Origin: Verrucomicrobiales bacterium
Lineage (GTDB): Bacteria > Verrucomicrobiota > Verrucomicrobiia > Limisphaerales > F1-80-MAGS106
Assembly (NCBI GenBank): GCA_005805305.1
Contig: SYMW01000249.1
Coordinates: forward strand, 1 to 38,064
Direction of reading: 5' to 3'
Length of the DNA: 38,064 bases
The notes under the pieces are model-generated. The model did no database searches. It saw only the letters and a program-made list of their open reading frames with translations, and had not been told where the DNA came from. Shown piece after piece: positions 8,150 through 17,408 of the stretch. The position numbers and the translations under genes are program-made. Positions within the stretch are counted from its first letter, which is position 1, and every line of letters starts with the position of its first letter.

Positions 8150-10270
8150 TTACGTTGCCCCTGAGGGCAGGGCGGCTTGCATGGACATTCGTCGAGCGAG
8201 GAAGGTTTCAAGCAGTAGTACAAACAACGCCGCCAGAAGGAACCATCGCCAAAGTTTTTGTTGCGCTTCCAAGCCTTGGGCGTGCAGTGACTGCCGCTGA
8301 GGTTCACTTTGTGCGGATTCTTTTTTGGCCGTGGCATCCAGAAGTTTAACTCCGAATTTTTCCAATTCCCCTTTTTCCAAAGGTTTCGTCTTGCTTTCAT
8401 CAGTGGATACGTTGACACCGACCCACCGGTTTTCAGGTTCAATGCGATAAAACCCTGGGATATCCGTATTGGAGTAGGCCAGCGAATCACCCAGAAGTTC
8501 TGTTTTGCCGTCTGGGCGGCGCACGGCACGGACCGCCGTTTGTCGCGGATCCGCGGACGGGCCCAACTCCAAGGGGCTGCCGATGATGGACTGGGAAGGT
8601 TTGGTGGAAAGGGCGCCCACTGAATCCAAGAAGGCGTACATGATGGGGACAAATTTTGAAGATAAAGCGAGTTGGCTGTCTTCAGGCGTCCAGCTCGATG
8701 TCAGGAGGAATAAACGGCCGTTTTGGGCGGGCATCTCCAGAAGCGCCGGATTGCTATTCTCGAATCGGGCGATCACTTTTGCGTTCGCGAGGTTTGTCGC
8801 CTGCACACTCCTATGCCTCCAGAAGTGGATCTTGGTGAAATCGTTGAATCTGGAGTCGGACATCGGTTTAAAAAAGGAATGTGAGAAATCGATCTCGGCG
8901 AGCATTTGATAGGATCTGGATCGATCCTCCTTCAGATCGAACGAGGGTTGCTGGGTGAGGACAGCGAGTTGTGAGCCTGCAGCTTCCGAAAGCGCGCAGG
9001 CAAACACGGCGGCGCCAGCCTCTAGAGCAGACGTCAAGAACTGAAGACTCGCTGGTTCTACTGGCAGCGCCGCGATAAGCACTTCCTTTGGACCCGCGCG
9101 CGGCGCAGCCGGCGTTGCCACCTGGGCTTGGGGCCGAAACGGGCGCAGATTCACGGAAGGCACGGCGTTTGTCTGAAAAACGTTCGAAAGGTAGAACAAA
9201 AGCGCAGACGAGGCGGTTCGATCGGCGCCCCCCACAAAGGTCACGGAGATCTCTTGAATCGGCGTGGGCGCCAGGAAATAAATGTTGTCAAACTCCGAGT
9301 TATCGCCCGCAAGCCTCAGTTCAATCGGATTTTTGAGGTTCGCGGATGGCAGCATCGCGACAGGGCGAGATTGGCCAGGGGGCACGGAAATCTCGGCTGG
9401 ACTCGCGAGTGAACGCCGGATTGGGAAGGCTTCAATCCACTCGGAGGTGAACCGGTCTGTTTTGGTTTCGGCGGAGTTATGCCCTCGAAGCTTCACCCGT
9501 TTGTCGTTCGCCACTCCCAATTCTTGGGATACCACCGCCGCCAGGGAAGCGTTGCCTTCAAACTGAGGCTTCAGGATCGTGATCGAGACCGCGACGTCAT
9601 TCGGCCACTGGGTCCCTCGAAGCTCTTCAAGCTTGCTGCTTTCTTGGAAATCCGTGATCAGGACGATTTCCTTTTTATGACCGATGCCGCTTGTGGCCGG
9701 AATGTCTCGCAATTGCCGTGCCGCTTGCGCCAAGGCCGAGGCGGTTTCGGTCCGTTCCCACCCTGGTTTGAGCGCTTGGAGTTTCTCGAAGGCGTGTGAA
9801 GCCCTTTGACCGGGCGGCATTTGAGTCCATTCGTCGAACGTCACAACTGGGATGGGCGCGCGATCGAAAGTGGAGACGGCCGCTGAGTCGGTCGCAGTCA
9901 GTCTTTCGAGGGATTCTTGGGCGGCTTCGAGAGCCGCGGGCCAAAGGGATGGGCGGCGCATGCTGGCGCTTGTATCGACCAGGATCACGACGTGCTTGGA
10001 AGCAGTTGGACTAGAGCTAGGAGGAAGAGGCTTGGTGAGGAAAGGTCGCGCGAAAGCGCAGGCGAGGAGGATGATCGCCAGGCATCGAAGAGCCAGTAGA
10101 ATGAGGTGCTCGAGTTTGCTCCGCCGCGTGATTCGCGGGTACGAAGGCGTCAAGAACCGTGTCGCGCTAAAAAGTACTCGCTCCTTTGGATTTCGACGGA
10201 TGAGGTGCCAGAACAAAGGCACCGCGACAGCGGCGGCAGCCAGGAGAAACAAAGGGGCTAAGAAGTTCAT
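8150..10270 (-). CDS. BatA-domain / VWA membrane protein (paralogue of the one at 20082)
   Basis: A 706-residue membrane protein. An aerotolerance-regulator N-terminal (BatA) domain occupies residues 1-80: TM helix 1, then RVLFSATRFLTPSYP, then TM helix 2 (LILLALRCLAIILLACAF). A von Willebrand A domain follows, with MIDAS sequence DTSAS at 99-103. A long periplasmic region of unknown fold precedes a C-terminal TM helix (LWRWFLLAALFVLLLETFLA). Proteins of this type accompany MoxR ATPases and are thought to act as envelope chaperones or metal-dependent assembly factors. This copy has no MoxR or DUF58 partner beside it; the nearest set is at 13.9-24.1 kb. It sits 36 bp after an esterase gene and ~105 bp before a DUF1080-like gene, suggesting a three-gene unit. 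Confidence 0.9.
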   Translation of the reverse strand: MNFLAPLFLLAAAAVAVPLFWHLIRRNPKERVLFSATRFLTPSYPRITRRSKLEHLILLALRCLAIILLACAFARPFLTKPLPPSSSPTASKHVVILVDTSASMRRPSLWPAALEAAQESLERLTATDSAAVSTFDRAPIPVVTFDEWTQMPPGQRASHAFEKLQALKPGWERTETASALAQAARQLRDIPATSGIGHKKEIVLITDFQESSKLEELRGTQWPNDVAVSITILKPQFEGNASLAAVVSQELGVANDKRVKLRGHNSAETKTDRFTSEWIEAFPIRRSLASPAEISVPPGQSRPVAMLPSANLKNPIELRLAGDNSEFDNIYFLAPTPIQEISVTFVGGADRTASSALLFYLSNVFQTNAVPSVNLRPFRPQAQVATPAAPRAGPKEVLIAALPVEPASLQFLTSALEAGAAVFACALSEAAGSQLAVLTQQPSFDLKEDRSRSYQMLAEIDFSHSFFKPMSDSRFNDFTKIHFWRHRSVQATNLANAKVIARFENSNPALLEMPAQNGRLFLLTSSWTPEDSQLALSSKFVPIMYAFLDSVGALSTKPSQSIIGSPLELGPSADPRQTAVRAVRRPDGKTELLGDSLAYSNTDIPGFYRIEPENRWVGVNVSTDESKTKPLEKGELEKFGVKLLDATAKKESAQSEPQRQSLHAQGLEAQQKLWRWFLLAALFVLLLETFLARRMSMQAALPSGAT

Positions 10271-10306
10271 TCCGCGGTAATTGGTCGGGCTGGCATGACG
10301 GTCATC

Positions 10307-11308
10307 TCAATCGGCAATGGGTCCTAGATGTTTGACTAAAAAGGCTTCCATTTTCGCTTTGGCATACTCATTGACGGCTTGCCCGGCATCCATCGTGTGA
10401 GGCCATCCCTCCAAGCGCTCATATTCATAAGGGATATTCAGTTGTTTCAATTTTGCCGCCAACGAGTCCGACTGGTCAATGGGAACAATTTCGTCAAGAG
10501 TGCCGTGGAAAATAAGTGTCGGAGGTGCGTTCGAACTTAAGTGGGTGATGGGGGATGCCCGCAGGTAGAGATCAGGGGCTTGTTCAAACGATTTTCCCTC
10601 AAGCAGAGCCTTCACGAGTGGGGAAGATTTGGCAAAAGGGGTTGTCAGGTCGGAGGGGCCATAAAAGTTGATCAGCGCGGCAATTCGTGAAGACACCGCG
10701 AAGCGGGCGTCTCCGGTTTCAGGTTCGGCGGACTCTGAGCCGTATCCGACCATCATGGCGAGGTAGCCGCCAGCCGAACCGCCGATCACCGCAATGCGAT
10801 CTGGATTGACGCCGAGGTCCTTCGCATTCGATCGCATCCAACGCACGGAGTTTTGCGCATCCTGAAAGCAGGCTGGAAACGGCGCTTCCTGAACAAACCG
10901 ATAACTGATCGTGGCCGCCACGTACCCGAGCTTCGCAAAATGGGTCGTGTAAACACGGTAGCTCTGCCGCTTCCCCCCTCTCCAGCCTCCGCCGTGTATA
11001 AAAATAAGGCCGGGAACACCATTGGGCTTTGAGACCGGCGTGAATAGATCTAGCAGGAGGGATCGATCGCCCGCTTTTCCGTATTCGATGCCCTTTTTTT
11101 CCACAACGCCTGCCGGCATAGGAGGATTAAGATCGACTAGCTGGAGTTCCTTAAGAGCGTATGCCGCCAAGAGAGCTTGACTGCTGGAATACCCTTTGGG
11201 TGGAGAACTCTTCGAGCCGGGCGGACGCGCGAGGGCGATTTTGGCTGCCACGAGCCCGCCGAGCAGCAGCAATACAACGCCGCCGAGAGTCTTTATGATG
11301 TGCCTCAT
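10307..11308 (-). CDS. Alpha/beta hydrolase (esterase/acetyl-xylan esterase-like)
   Basis: A 333-residue secreted or membrane-anchored serine esterase of the alpha/beta hydrolase fold, close to the BD-FAE/esterase-lipase group that removes acetyl or feruloyl groups from polysaccharides. An N-terminal hydrophobic signal or anchor covers residues 5-25. The oxyanion motif HGGGW is at 105-109 and the nucleophile elbow GGSAGG is at 176-181 (Ser178). The catalytic Asp is probably D272 (GTLDEIVP) and the His H304 (WPHTMD). All members of the triad are present, so it should be active. It is the first gene of a probable operon with the BatA-VWA protein and the DUF1080-like protein, which points to carbohydrate processing at the cell surface. 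Confidence 0.92.
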   Translation of the reverse strand: MRHIIKTLGGVVLLLLGGLVAAKIALARPPGSKSSPPKGYSSSQALLAAYALKELQLVDLNPPMPAGVVEKKGIEYGKAGDRSLLLDLFTPVSKPNGVPGLIFIHGGGWRGGKRQSYRVYTTHFAKLGYVAATISYRFVQEAPFPACFQDAQNSVRWMRSNAKDLGVNPDRIAVIGGSAGGYLAMMVGYGSESAEPETGDARFAVSSRIAALINFYGPSDLTTPFAKSSPLVKALLEGKSFEQAPDLYLRASPITHLSSNAPPTLIFHGTLDEIVPIDQSDSLAAKLKQLNIPYEYERLEGWPHTMDAGQAVNEYAKAKMEAFLVKHLGPIAD

Positions 11309-11738
11309 GAGTCTTGCCGGACGCCCCTGAAACAGTGGGCCTCCTGGATTCGATGGGTCAACCCAAAACGACGCGCCACGCTCGCTCGAGTTGCTGGCTC
11401 CGGGCCTGGTGTTTTCCGAAGTCCCATTTCACGCAATATCCCTGTCAACCGGTGCCACGAAATCATCAGCACGGCGGACCTCCGGCGCATCCACGCGTTG
11501 TCGGTGTAGCGCGACTGTGCTGAAAGCCAGTCGCAGCACCATCTCAGGCTCGCACCCACGCCGAACCTGCTGCGGTTGGTGCCTCGCACGCAGCCGCGCT
11601 CCGGGCTGCCAGGCAAATTAACCGTCAACCTGCGGATGCACTGGCGGACCTCAACTGCTTGCAATTACGTTTGCAACTCAGTTACTGTACCAGAAGAGAT
11701 TAGGATTCCCTCTTCAAACCGCACCTCTGGAGATCAAG
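11309..11738. other. 430-bp divergent intergenic region with overlapping hairpins
   Basis: This separates the minus-strand esterase from the plus-strand prepilin-like gene. No reading frame has a recognisable product. Two mutually exclusive stems overlap: GCGACTG (11511-11517) with CAGTCGC (11528-11534), and GTGCTG (11517-11522) with CAGCAC (11534-11539). Two TTGCAA boxes lie at 11659 and 11671. The first is followed after 18 bp by a poor -10 (TACTGT), too weak to call a promoter. Confidence 0.45.
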
Positions 11739-12497
11739 ATGATTAAAGCAAGAACGGAACAAACCCTGGGTTCGGTTGGAGAGTCGCGAGGCGCTGAGCG
11801 GGGTTTCACGCTCATCGAACTTCTTGTGGTGATCGCCATCATCGCCATTCTCGCGGGTATGCTGCTCCCCACTCTCGCCGCGGCCAAGGAGAAGGCCAAG
11901 CGCGCCAACTGCGTGAGCAACTTGAAGCAGATGGGATTGGCCACCCACCTTTATGCCTTGGACAACAACGACCGGGTTTTTCTCGGCACTCGTGATGCTG
12001 GCGACTCCTACACCCTCAGCATCGAAAGCCACATGTACGTGACCATTAGCAATCAATTTGGGGATAAAGTGTTCGATTGCCCCAACCTTTATCCGGTGCG
12101 CTACCCCGGCACCACGGACAGGCCGGATGGTCGATTTCAAACAGGCATCGGCTACTACATAGGTTATAATTACCACGGGGACAAGAAGATGCCCGAGCCC
12201 GTGGGCTGGGTCTCGCCGAAGCGACTGACGGAGGATCCGACCATCGTGCTTTTCTCCGACCAAAACGCTTGGAACAGCGCCTGGGTGACCGTTCCTCATG
12301 GAAAAACCGGCCAGGTCAAGTCAGGACCGTACAAAGGAACTGGAGTGACTCCATCGGGAGGGAAAACCCCTCGCCAAATGGGGGCAGCGGGAGGAAACGC
12401 GTGCACTCTGGACGGCGCCGTGCGTTGGAAAAGCTCCAAACTTTGGACGACGAACTACCTGATCTACTCGGGAGGCGGGCATTGGGCGAATTGGTGA
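11739..12497 (+). CDS. Prepilin-type N-terminal cleavage/methylation protein (type II secretion pseudopilin-like)
   Basis: A 252-residue protein with a classic type IV prepilin leader: G22 precedes [18 protein letters not shown] (residues 23-40), with the conserved Glu at 27. It would be cut by prepilin peptidase after G22 and methylated on F23. The rest matches the many PVC pseudopilin-like proteins: [22 protein letters not shown] follows the helix, and DG occurs near the C-terminus. The usual H-X9-DG ending is altered, with Gly in the His position. GGAG about 7 bases before the ATG supports the start. No other secretion gene is nearby, as is typical of this dispersed family. The function is probably an envelope or substrate-specific minor pseudopilin role. 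Confidence 0.92.
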   Translation: MIKARTEQTLGSVGESRGAERGFTLIELLVVIAIIAILAGMLLPTLAAAKEKAKRANCVSNLKQMGLATHLYALDNNDRVFLGTRDAGDSYTLSIESHMYVTISNQFGDKVFDCPNLYPVRYPGTTDRPDGRFQTGIGYYIGYNYHGDKKMPEPVGWVSPKRLTEDPTIVLFSDQNAWNSAWVTVPHGKTGQVKSGPYKGTGVTPSGGKTPRQMGAAGGNACTLDGAVRWKSSKLWTTNYLIYSGGGHWANW

Positions 12498-12527
12498 TCG
12501 GGATCCATTTCCTGCGGGTTGCACGCG

Positions 12528-13766
12528 TCAACCTTCAACCTGCAGTGTCGTGGATGCCTTTTCCGAAGCCTTTCCATGGTAGGCCAGCATGAAGTAAACG
12601 AGCACCATTGCCACCGCCGCCGCAAGACCTAACCAAAAGCCACGCCACTGGCCTGGCGTCTCTGTCGCACACACACTGAACCACCAGCCCGTTCCGAGAT
12701 ATCCGGCGAGGTTGCCAAGGCCGCTGCTCATCAGTGAAATGAGAGCCTGGGCCCGGGCGCGCCAGGCTGGTTCCACTCGCTGATCAACGTAGATTTGGGC
12801 CGTGATGAACACGAGTGTGAATGAACATCCGTGCAGCACGATGCCGGCGAGAAGCCCGGCCTTGATGTCGAAGGCGCAGGCAACAAAACGAGCCACGCCC
12901 AAGCCAAGTCCCCAGGCAAAAATCCACTTCAGGCGCCGCTTCAAGAGCAGTCCCCCCAACATGGCCATGCACATGATCTCCGTCACTTGGCCGAGGCTGA
13001 GCCAGGCCGTTGTGTGTCTGAGCCCAAGGGCCTGCAGGTGGGGGGGAGTATACGGGTAATATCCGGCGAGCGGGATCGCAAACAAAGCGACCGTGATGAA
13101 CACAACGCGGTGATCGTGATGCCTCAGCAGCGTCAGAGCGTCCAGCCCGAGTCTTTGGCGCAGTGTCAGTTTGACGACAGGTTTTGGCGTCTCCACCACG
13201 GGCAGGAAGAACGTAAACCCACACACCACCAGCCAGGTAACCGCGCCGCTGAATCCTGAGAGCACCGACGAATCCGCGTTCAACAAGCTCACCAGCCAGC
13301 ACCCCGCCATCCAGCCGAGCGTGCCCATGGCTCGGATGGGTCCGAATTCCATCCTGGCATCGGCGAGACGCGCGAAAATAATGGTCGAGGAAAGGCTCCA
13401 TGTCGGCGCTGAGCAGAGCGCGTGAAGTTGAATGAGAGCCAGCACAATCCATTGATTCCAGCGGAGCCCGATGGCTGCGCTGGCCAGCGCCATCGAGACT
13501 GCCGTGGCCAGAGACAGACCCCGCAGCACTGGCACGGGAGAAGCGTGGCGATCCGCGATCGCGCCAAAGATCAATGGGGAAACTAGCGCGGCTAGAGCCG
13601 AGGTGGCATAAGCGTACGGCTTGATGTGATTCAGGCCGTGAGCATCCAGAACCGTGCTCAACGGCACGAACCACATGGACAGGGCAGCTCCATGAATCAG
13701 AAAGAGCGCCACCAGTTCCGCATATTCCACGCGCCGGATCGTTCTCAACACGCGCCTAGCAAACAC
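12528..13766 (-). CDS. MFS transporter, nucleoside:H+ symporter-like
   Basis: A 412-residue inner-membrane permease with about 12 hydrophobic segments, of the major facilitator superfamily and closest in feel to the NupG/LacY-like group seen in PVC bacteria. Seen are the paired N-terminal helices (YAELVALFLIHGAALSMWFVP), the loop 2-3 region GAIADRH, which fits the MFS motif A area, and a central charged loop (TPKPVVKLTLRQRLGLDAL). The start is a GTG at 13766, directly before a basic N-terminus; no ATG lies near. It converges with the prepilin-like gene (30-bp gap) and lies 90 bp downstream of the NAGPA gene on the same strand, so read-through from the MoxR operon is possible. The substrate is unknown. 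Confidence 0.88.
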   Translation of the reverse strand: MFARRVLRTIRRVEYAELVALFLIHGAALSMWFVPLSTVLDAHGLNHIKPYAYATSALAALVSPLIFGAIADRHASPVPVLRGLSLATAVSMALASAAIGLRWNQWIVLALIQLHALCSAPTWSLSSTIIFARLADARMEFGPIRAMGTLGWMAGCWLVSLLNADSSVLSGFSGAVTWLVVCGFTFFLPVVETPKPVVKLTLRQRLGLDALTLLRHHDHRVVFITVALFAIPLAGYYPYTPPHLQALGLRHTTAWLSLGQVTEIMCMAMLGGLLLKRRLKWIFAWGLGLGVARFVACAFDIKAGLLAGIVLHGCSFTLVFITAQIYVDQRVEPAWRARAQALISLMSSGLGNLAGYLGTGWWFSVCATETPGQWRGFWLGLAAAVAMVLVYFMLAYHGKASEKASTTLQVEG

Positions 13767-13856
13767 GTGCCTGAAAGAAAGCGCAAAGGGATTGAGCGGG
13801 GCAGGGAAGGCTGCGGGAAAAAAAGAGACGGCCGGAGGACCGGGCCTGGTGAGTCA

Positions 13857-15062
13857 TCAGCGCTCAGGCTTTTCGGATGGTGGTTTTTCGACCAGGACGA
13901 GCGTGTTTGCCGTCAATCGTTCGTGGCCATAGCAAGGCCTGTTCTTGATGCGGCCACTAAACCAAAGCTCGGCCGAGCCGCCTCCATCGAGACCCACCGC
14001 TTCTTCGCACCCAAGTTTCACCAGGAAATTCGCCAGTTCTGGGAGCGTCATCCCGACCGACCACCCGTGCTGTCTTCCATCGACTACCACAAACAGAATC
14101 TCCTTCTGATTCCAGCCGATGGCTGATCGAGGGTGGCGGTCCATTGATTTGTGGACCCTTCCAGGCCTTGCCTCTCCTTGGCGCACGAGAACCGGTCCGC
14201 CACCAATCGCGGTTTTAACCCCCCGCAGATCAGGGGTGGTGGCCGTGGAAATCTTCACGATGTCTCCCACGGCGACGCGTGGAGGCAGAATGCGCGAAAA
14301 CCTGCCAACCGACAGGACGAGGGTGTCGTACTTCAGTCTGGTGTTGCCGCCTCCCCGAATCTGCGCGACTCGCGCTGGGTAAAGCAGGCCCGGAGCCAAT
14401 GGAACCCACGGGTTGCCCGGAACTTGTTCGAGCACGTATTCGGTTCCCCCGGAGGCGCCCGTGGAGGCACCAGCGGCCGCCGTGTATAAAACGGCGCTGT
14501 TACTCTCCCTTTCCTCGTTCAAACCAATCGCGGTTTTCGATCCGTCGGGCCACGTCACGGCAAACTCACTTTTGACTTCGTCCATCCGCGGATTGCCCCG
14601 AGTATCGATCCAAAAGCACTCCCGGTCAGTTGGAGCGCTCACCAGTTCGCCTCTGAGGATCTGCAATCCCCTGGGATCGCCGGAGTAGGGTTCGTTTTCG
14701 GTGCGATAGAAGTCGCCATTGATCGCCGCGACTGGGCGCCCCCAACGGCTCGTGATCATTCGAATCTGATCGGTCATTCGGCTCAGCCCCAGGGCGTCGC
14801 CATCTCCAAGTGTCGTCGTAAACTCGAAATCTGATTTTGAGCGATCAATCCGCACCACGTGGACCGCCCATGGGACTTCGCGCACCCGGTGCAGTTCAAA
14901 GGCCACGCCGCCCACAGCAGGCGCCGGGGAGGAATCACTCGCCACCTGCTTGGTTGACGGCATCGAGACCACAAGGAGTCCGACGGCCATCAGGCCCAGT
15001 TGCACCGCCCAAATCCTCCAGCCGTAGCGTCGAGACTTTTTCATGCTGAGATCATGCCTCAT
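13857..15062 (-). CDS. Phosphodiester glycosidase (NAGPA) family protein, membrane-anchored
   Basis: A 401-residue protein of the phosphodiester glycosidase/NAGPA family, whose animal member uncovers mannose-6-phosphate and whose bacterial members act on sugar phosphodiesters in the envelope. A single N-terminal hydrophobic segment (residues 17-34) serves as signal or anchor. Family motifs are complete: AINGDFY at 113-119, AIGGGP at 285-290, HPRSAIG at 310-316, DGR...GMTLPELA at 328-344 and LDGGGSAEL at 358-366. The ATG at 15062 is 9 bp past the stop of the VWA gene; an in-frame ATG at 15044 is equally possible. It is the last gene of the MoxR operon, an unusual partner that suggests the operon acts on envelope glycopolymers. 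That last point is inference. Confidence 0.92.
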   Translation of the reverse strand: MRHDLSMKKSRRYGWRIWAVQLGLMAVGLLVVSMPSTKQVASDSSPAPAVGGVAFELHRVREVPWAVHVVRIDRSKSDFEFTTTLGDGDALGLSRMTDQIRMITSRWGRPVAAINGDFYRTENEPYSGDPRGLQILRGELVSAPTDRECFWIDTRGNPRMDEVKSEFAVTWPDGSKTAIGLNEERESNSAVLYTAAAGASTGASGGTEYVLEQVPGNPWVPLAPGLLYPARVAQIRGGGNTRLKYDTLVLSVGRFSRILPPRVAVGDIVKISTATTPDLRGVKTAIGGGPVLVRQGEARPGRVHKSMDRHPRSAIGWNQKEILFVVVDGRQHGWSVGMTLPELANFLVKLGCEEAVGLDGGGSAELWFSGRIKNRPCYGHERLTANTLVLVEKPPSEKPER

Positions 15063-15071
15063 TTCATAGGC

Positions 15072-17390
15072 CTACGCCATCCCTCGAATGCGTCTAATCG
15101 CCCATTCCGCCGTCAAGGCGCCCAAGATCATGAAGAGCCAGATCCAGTTGTCCCAGACCGGATTTCGACGGTGCTCGATTCTTGGAGGCGGCATGTTCGC
15201 GAAGAGAGTGCTTGCGAGATCCGGGCTGCGATCATCCTGAGTGAGGGCTCTTCCGCCTGTTGCTTCGGATATAGCTGCCAAAGCTTGCGGCCTTGCCTTC
15301 AACGACGCCATTTCGGGATCCACAGCCTCCGCGATGAGCAGTTGGTGATCCTCACCCAAACGCACGCCCTTCAGGCGGGCCACCGCAGTGGCTTTGAAAT
15401 CGCCTGGGATGGGTGAGTTGACCTCCACGAAGTAAGACTGTGACGCGGTTTCATAACGCGCCGCAACCGGGGTGTTGGTTTGGTTTCTGGATGACAACGT
15501 CAACGTCACCTCCGCGCCCGCGATATCCCGAAAATTGGAGTCCCGAACGCGGACGCGCGCTTCGACGGATTCTCCCGGGGAACAATAACTCCTCGCGAGT
15601 TCCAGCGTCACGGGATTGTTCGTTCGAGCCACCTTGCCGCTGGCCAGCCATCTGACGGCGTTGACCCAAAACTGCCTGTAGTAACGTGAGTCGCAATTGT
15701 CTTCAGTGAGAGCGAGCTTCGGATTAATCGGCTCGCCCCATAACGTCTGGAAATCTCTGCCCCATGTGCGAGTCGTGTCCGACGTGAAAGCCATGCTGCG
15801 TCCTTGCCCGATTTCCTGGACGGCCAGAAGCAGGCCGCGGCCGTAAGCGTTTCGAAAGGAAGCATCCTCGCCTAAAACCACCGCGCCCGGCTTCGCCCGA
15901 TCCACCCGATTGCAGCCGTGCAGGCTGGGGAATTTCGGACCCCAGATGAGCGCCGTTTCCTCCCGGCTGGCGCCGAGGCTCATGATGGGATGGGAAAGGG
16001 CTGAACTGGGCGCCGTCAATCTCACCCGTTCGGTTTGAGAATCGTTCTGATCGCGCATCGCGACTGGGATGATTCGATCCAGAGCAGTACGGTGATATCC
16101 GCCTTTTCCGAAAGCCGAGTTGCCGCCGATCATCACAAACCCTCCACCGTGTTCTTCGACGAATTGAGCGATATGACGCAATTGCTCGGGCTTGAACGAC
16201 TCCTTCTTGATGTCACTGTGGATGACGACATCGTACGCCAGCAGTCCCTGGAGAGTTCGGGGAAAACCATGGGTAGGATGTTCCACTGGATAAATCTTCT
16301 CCCCGGTGTCCGCGTCTGTATCAATGGTGTTCAGAAACTGGCCGTTGGAGCCAAACTGCCGGAACAACGTCTTCACTTTCATGTCTGGATCCGACTCGAT
16401 GGCGTCCTTGAGATATTTCCATTCCGGTTTAGGGCTGCTTGACTGCTGTGGAGTCCCTTCCATGTAGATGACTCGAATGGTTGGATCCACCACTTCGACC
16501 CCGAACAATCGGCGATTGTTTGACAGAAGCCATTCGCCCGGTTGCGGCGCGACGGAGGCCTCGTAGATTTGAAATCCTTTTTGGCGCGGAGTGATGTCAA
16601 TTTCGATATCCTGAGAGGTGCCATTCAAGCGCGCCTCATGCACAGCGATGACGTCGTTTTTTGACTTGATGTGAATGGGAACGGTTTTCCCCCCGTAGCC
16701 GTGGGAACGCACCATGAGGCGGAGCCGGGTTGGCGCTTCTTTCGGAACGGCACGCCGCACTTGAACGTTTTCGAGAACCACGTCTTGTGTTTCGTTGGTG
16801 GTTCCCACCGCGACGGTGTGGATGGCAATGCCTTTGCGCCGAAACGCTTTTGCGACTCGGGCGGCGGGTTGGCCTTGGTTTTCGATGCCATCGGACACGA
16901 GCAGCACGGCGCTCCAGGATTCTTCATGAGGATCGTTGAGCAGGCCCTCCAAGGCGCCGGACAGGGCCGTGACTGAGCCGGTCGGGCTCGCGGAATCGAG
17001 TGCCTTCAGTGGAATCAGAGATTGATCGAAACTGAATTGTGAAACGGACATCCCGGAGGGGACTGTCGGCATGAGATTCTTCCGAACCCAATCCGCGCCA
17101 GCGGTCATCCTGCCGTTTGGCACATCTTGGGTGCCCATGCTTTTCGAGGTGTCGAGCAAAACAGCGATTTGGGACTTAGGTTGGTGACGGATCATCTCGA
17201 CCCACTGCGGGTCCATGAGACAAAGAACGACCAGAGCGATCGCGATAAAACGCAGCCCTATCAAAGAGGCGCGGAGCCCTAAACTGGGTGCTCCCCTGGC
17301 TTCGCGGTAGCTCCACCAAAGCGAGCACAGAATCAAGGCGACACAACCAACAACCCACGGCCAGCGCGGGATGTAGGTGAATTGAATCAT
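15072..17390 (-). CDS. VWA / glutamine amidotransferase-like membrane protein
   Basis: A 772-residue membrane protein. Two TM helices lie in residues 10-60, followed by a VWA domain with MIDAS DTSKS at 80-84 and VSDGIENQG further on. A central segment resembles the class-I glutamine amidotransferase-like fold (DUF1355 type): EQLRHIAQFVEEHGGGFVMI, then GGNSAFGKGGY. No catalytic Cys is visible there, so an amidotransferase reaction is unlikely. A beta-rich periplasmic part and a final TM helix (WIWLFMILGALTAEWAI) close the chain. GGGAG lies about 9 bases before the ATG. It starts 18 bp after the DUF4175-like gene and ends 9 bp before NAGPA. In PVC genomes this protein regularly travels with MoxR, DUF58 and BatA; its biochemical role is not established. 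Confidence 0.9.
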   Translation of the reverse strand: MIQFTYIPRWPWVVGCVALILCSLWWSYREARGAPSLGLRASLIGLRFIAIALVVLCLMDPQWVEMIRHQPKSQIAVLLDTSKSMGTQDVPNGRMTAGADWVRKNLMPTVPSGMSVSQFSFDQSLIPLKALDSASPTGSVTALSGALEGLLNDPHEESWSAVLLVSDGIENQGQPAARVAKAFRRKGIAIHTVAVGTTNETQDVVLENVQVRRAVPKEAPTRLRLMVRSHGYGGKTVPIHIKSKNDVIAVHEARLNGTSQDIEIDITPRQKGFQIYEASVAPQPGEWLLSNNRRLFGVEVVDPTIRVIYMEGTPQQSSSPKPEWKYLKDAIESDPDMKVKTLFRQFGSNGQFLNTIDTDADTGEKIYPVEHPTHGFPRTLQGLLAYDVVIHSDIKKESFKPEQLRHIAQFVEEHGGGFVMIGGNSAFGKGGYHRTALDRIIPVAMRDQNDSQTERVRLTAPSSALSHPIMSLGASREETALIWGPKFPSLHGCNRVDRAKPGAVVLGEDASFRNAYGRGLLLAVQEIGQGRSMAFTSDTTRTWGRDFQTLWGEPINPKLALTEDNCDSRYYRQFWVNAVRWLASGKVARTNNPVTLELARSYCSPGESVEARVRVRDSNFRDIAGAEVTLTLSSRNQTNTPVAARYETASQSYFVEVNSPIPGDFKATAVARLKGVRLGEDHQLLIAEAVDPEMASLKARPQALAAISEATGGRALTQDDRSPDLASTLFANMPPPRIEHRRNPVWDNWIWLFMILGALTAEWAIRRIRGMA

Positions 17391-17408
17391 CGGCCTGAGC
17401 TCCCGGGC

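Noticed and set aside
11305-11664. Minus-strand 119-codon frame upstream of the esterase
   Set aside because: Rich in Arg, Cys and Trp with no family resemblance; it overlaps the esterase start and looks like a chance frame.
11659-11688. TTGCAA-18-TACTGT as promoter of the prepilin-like gene
   Set aside because: The -10 matches at three of six positions only.
15072-17390. Active glutamine amidotransferase in the VWA protein
   Set aside because: The GATase-like fold is suggested by a short segment only, and no nucleophilic Cys in a GxCxG context is visible, so only the fold resemblance is reported.
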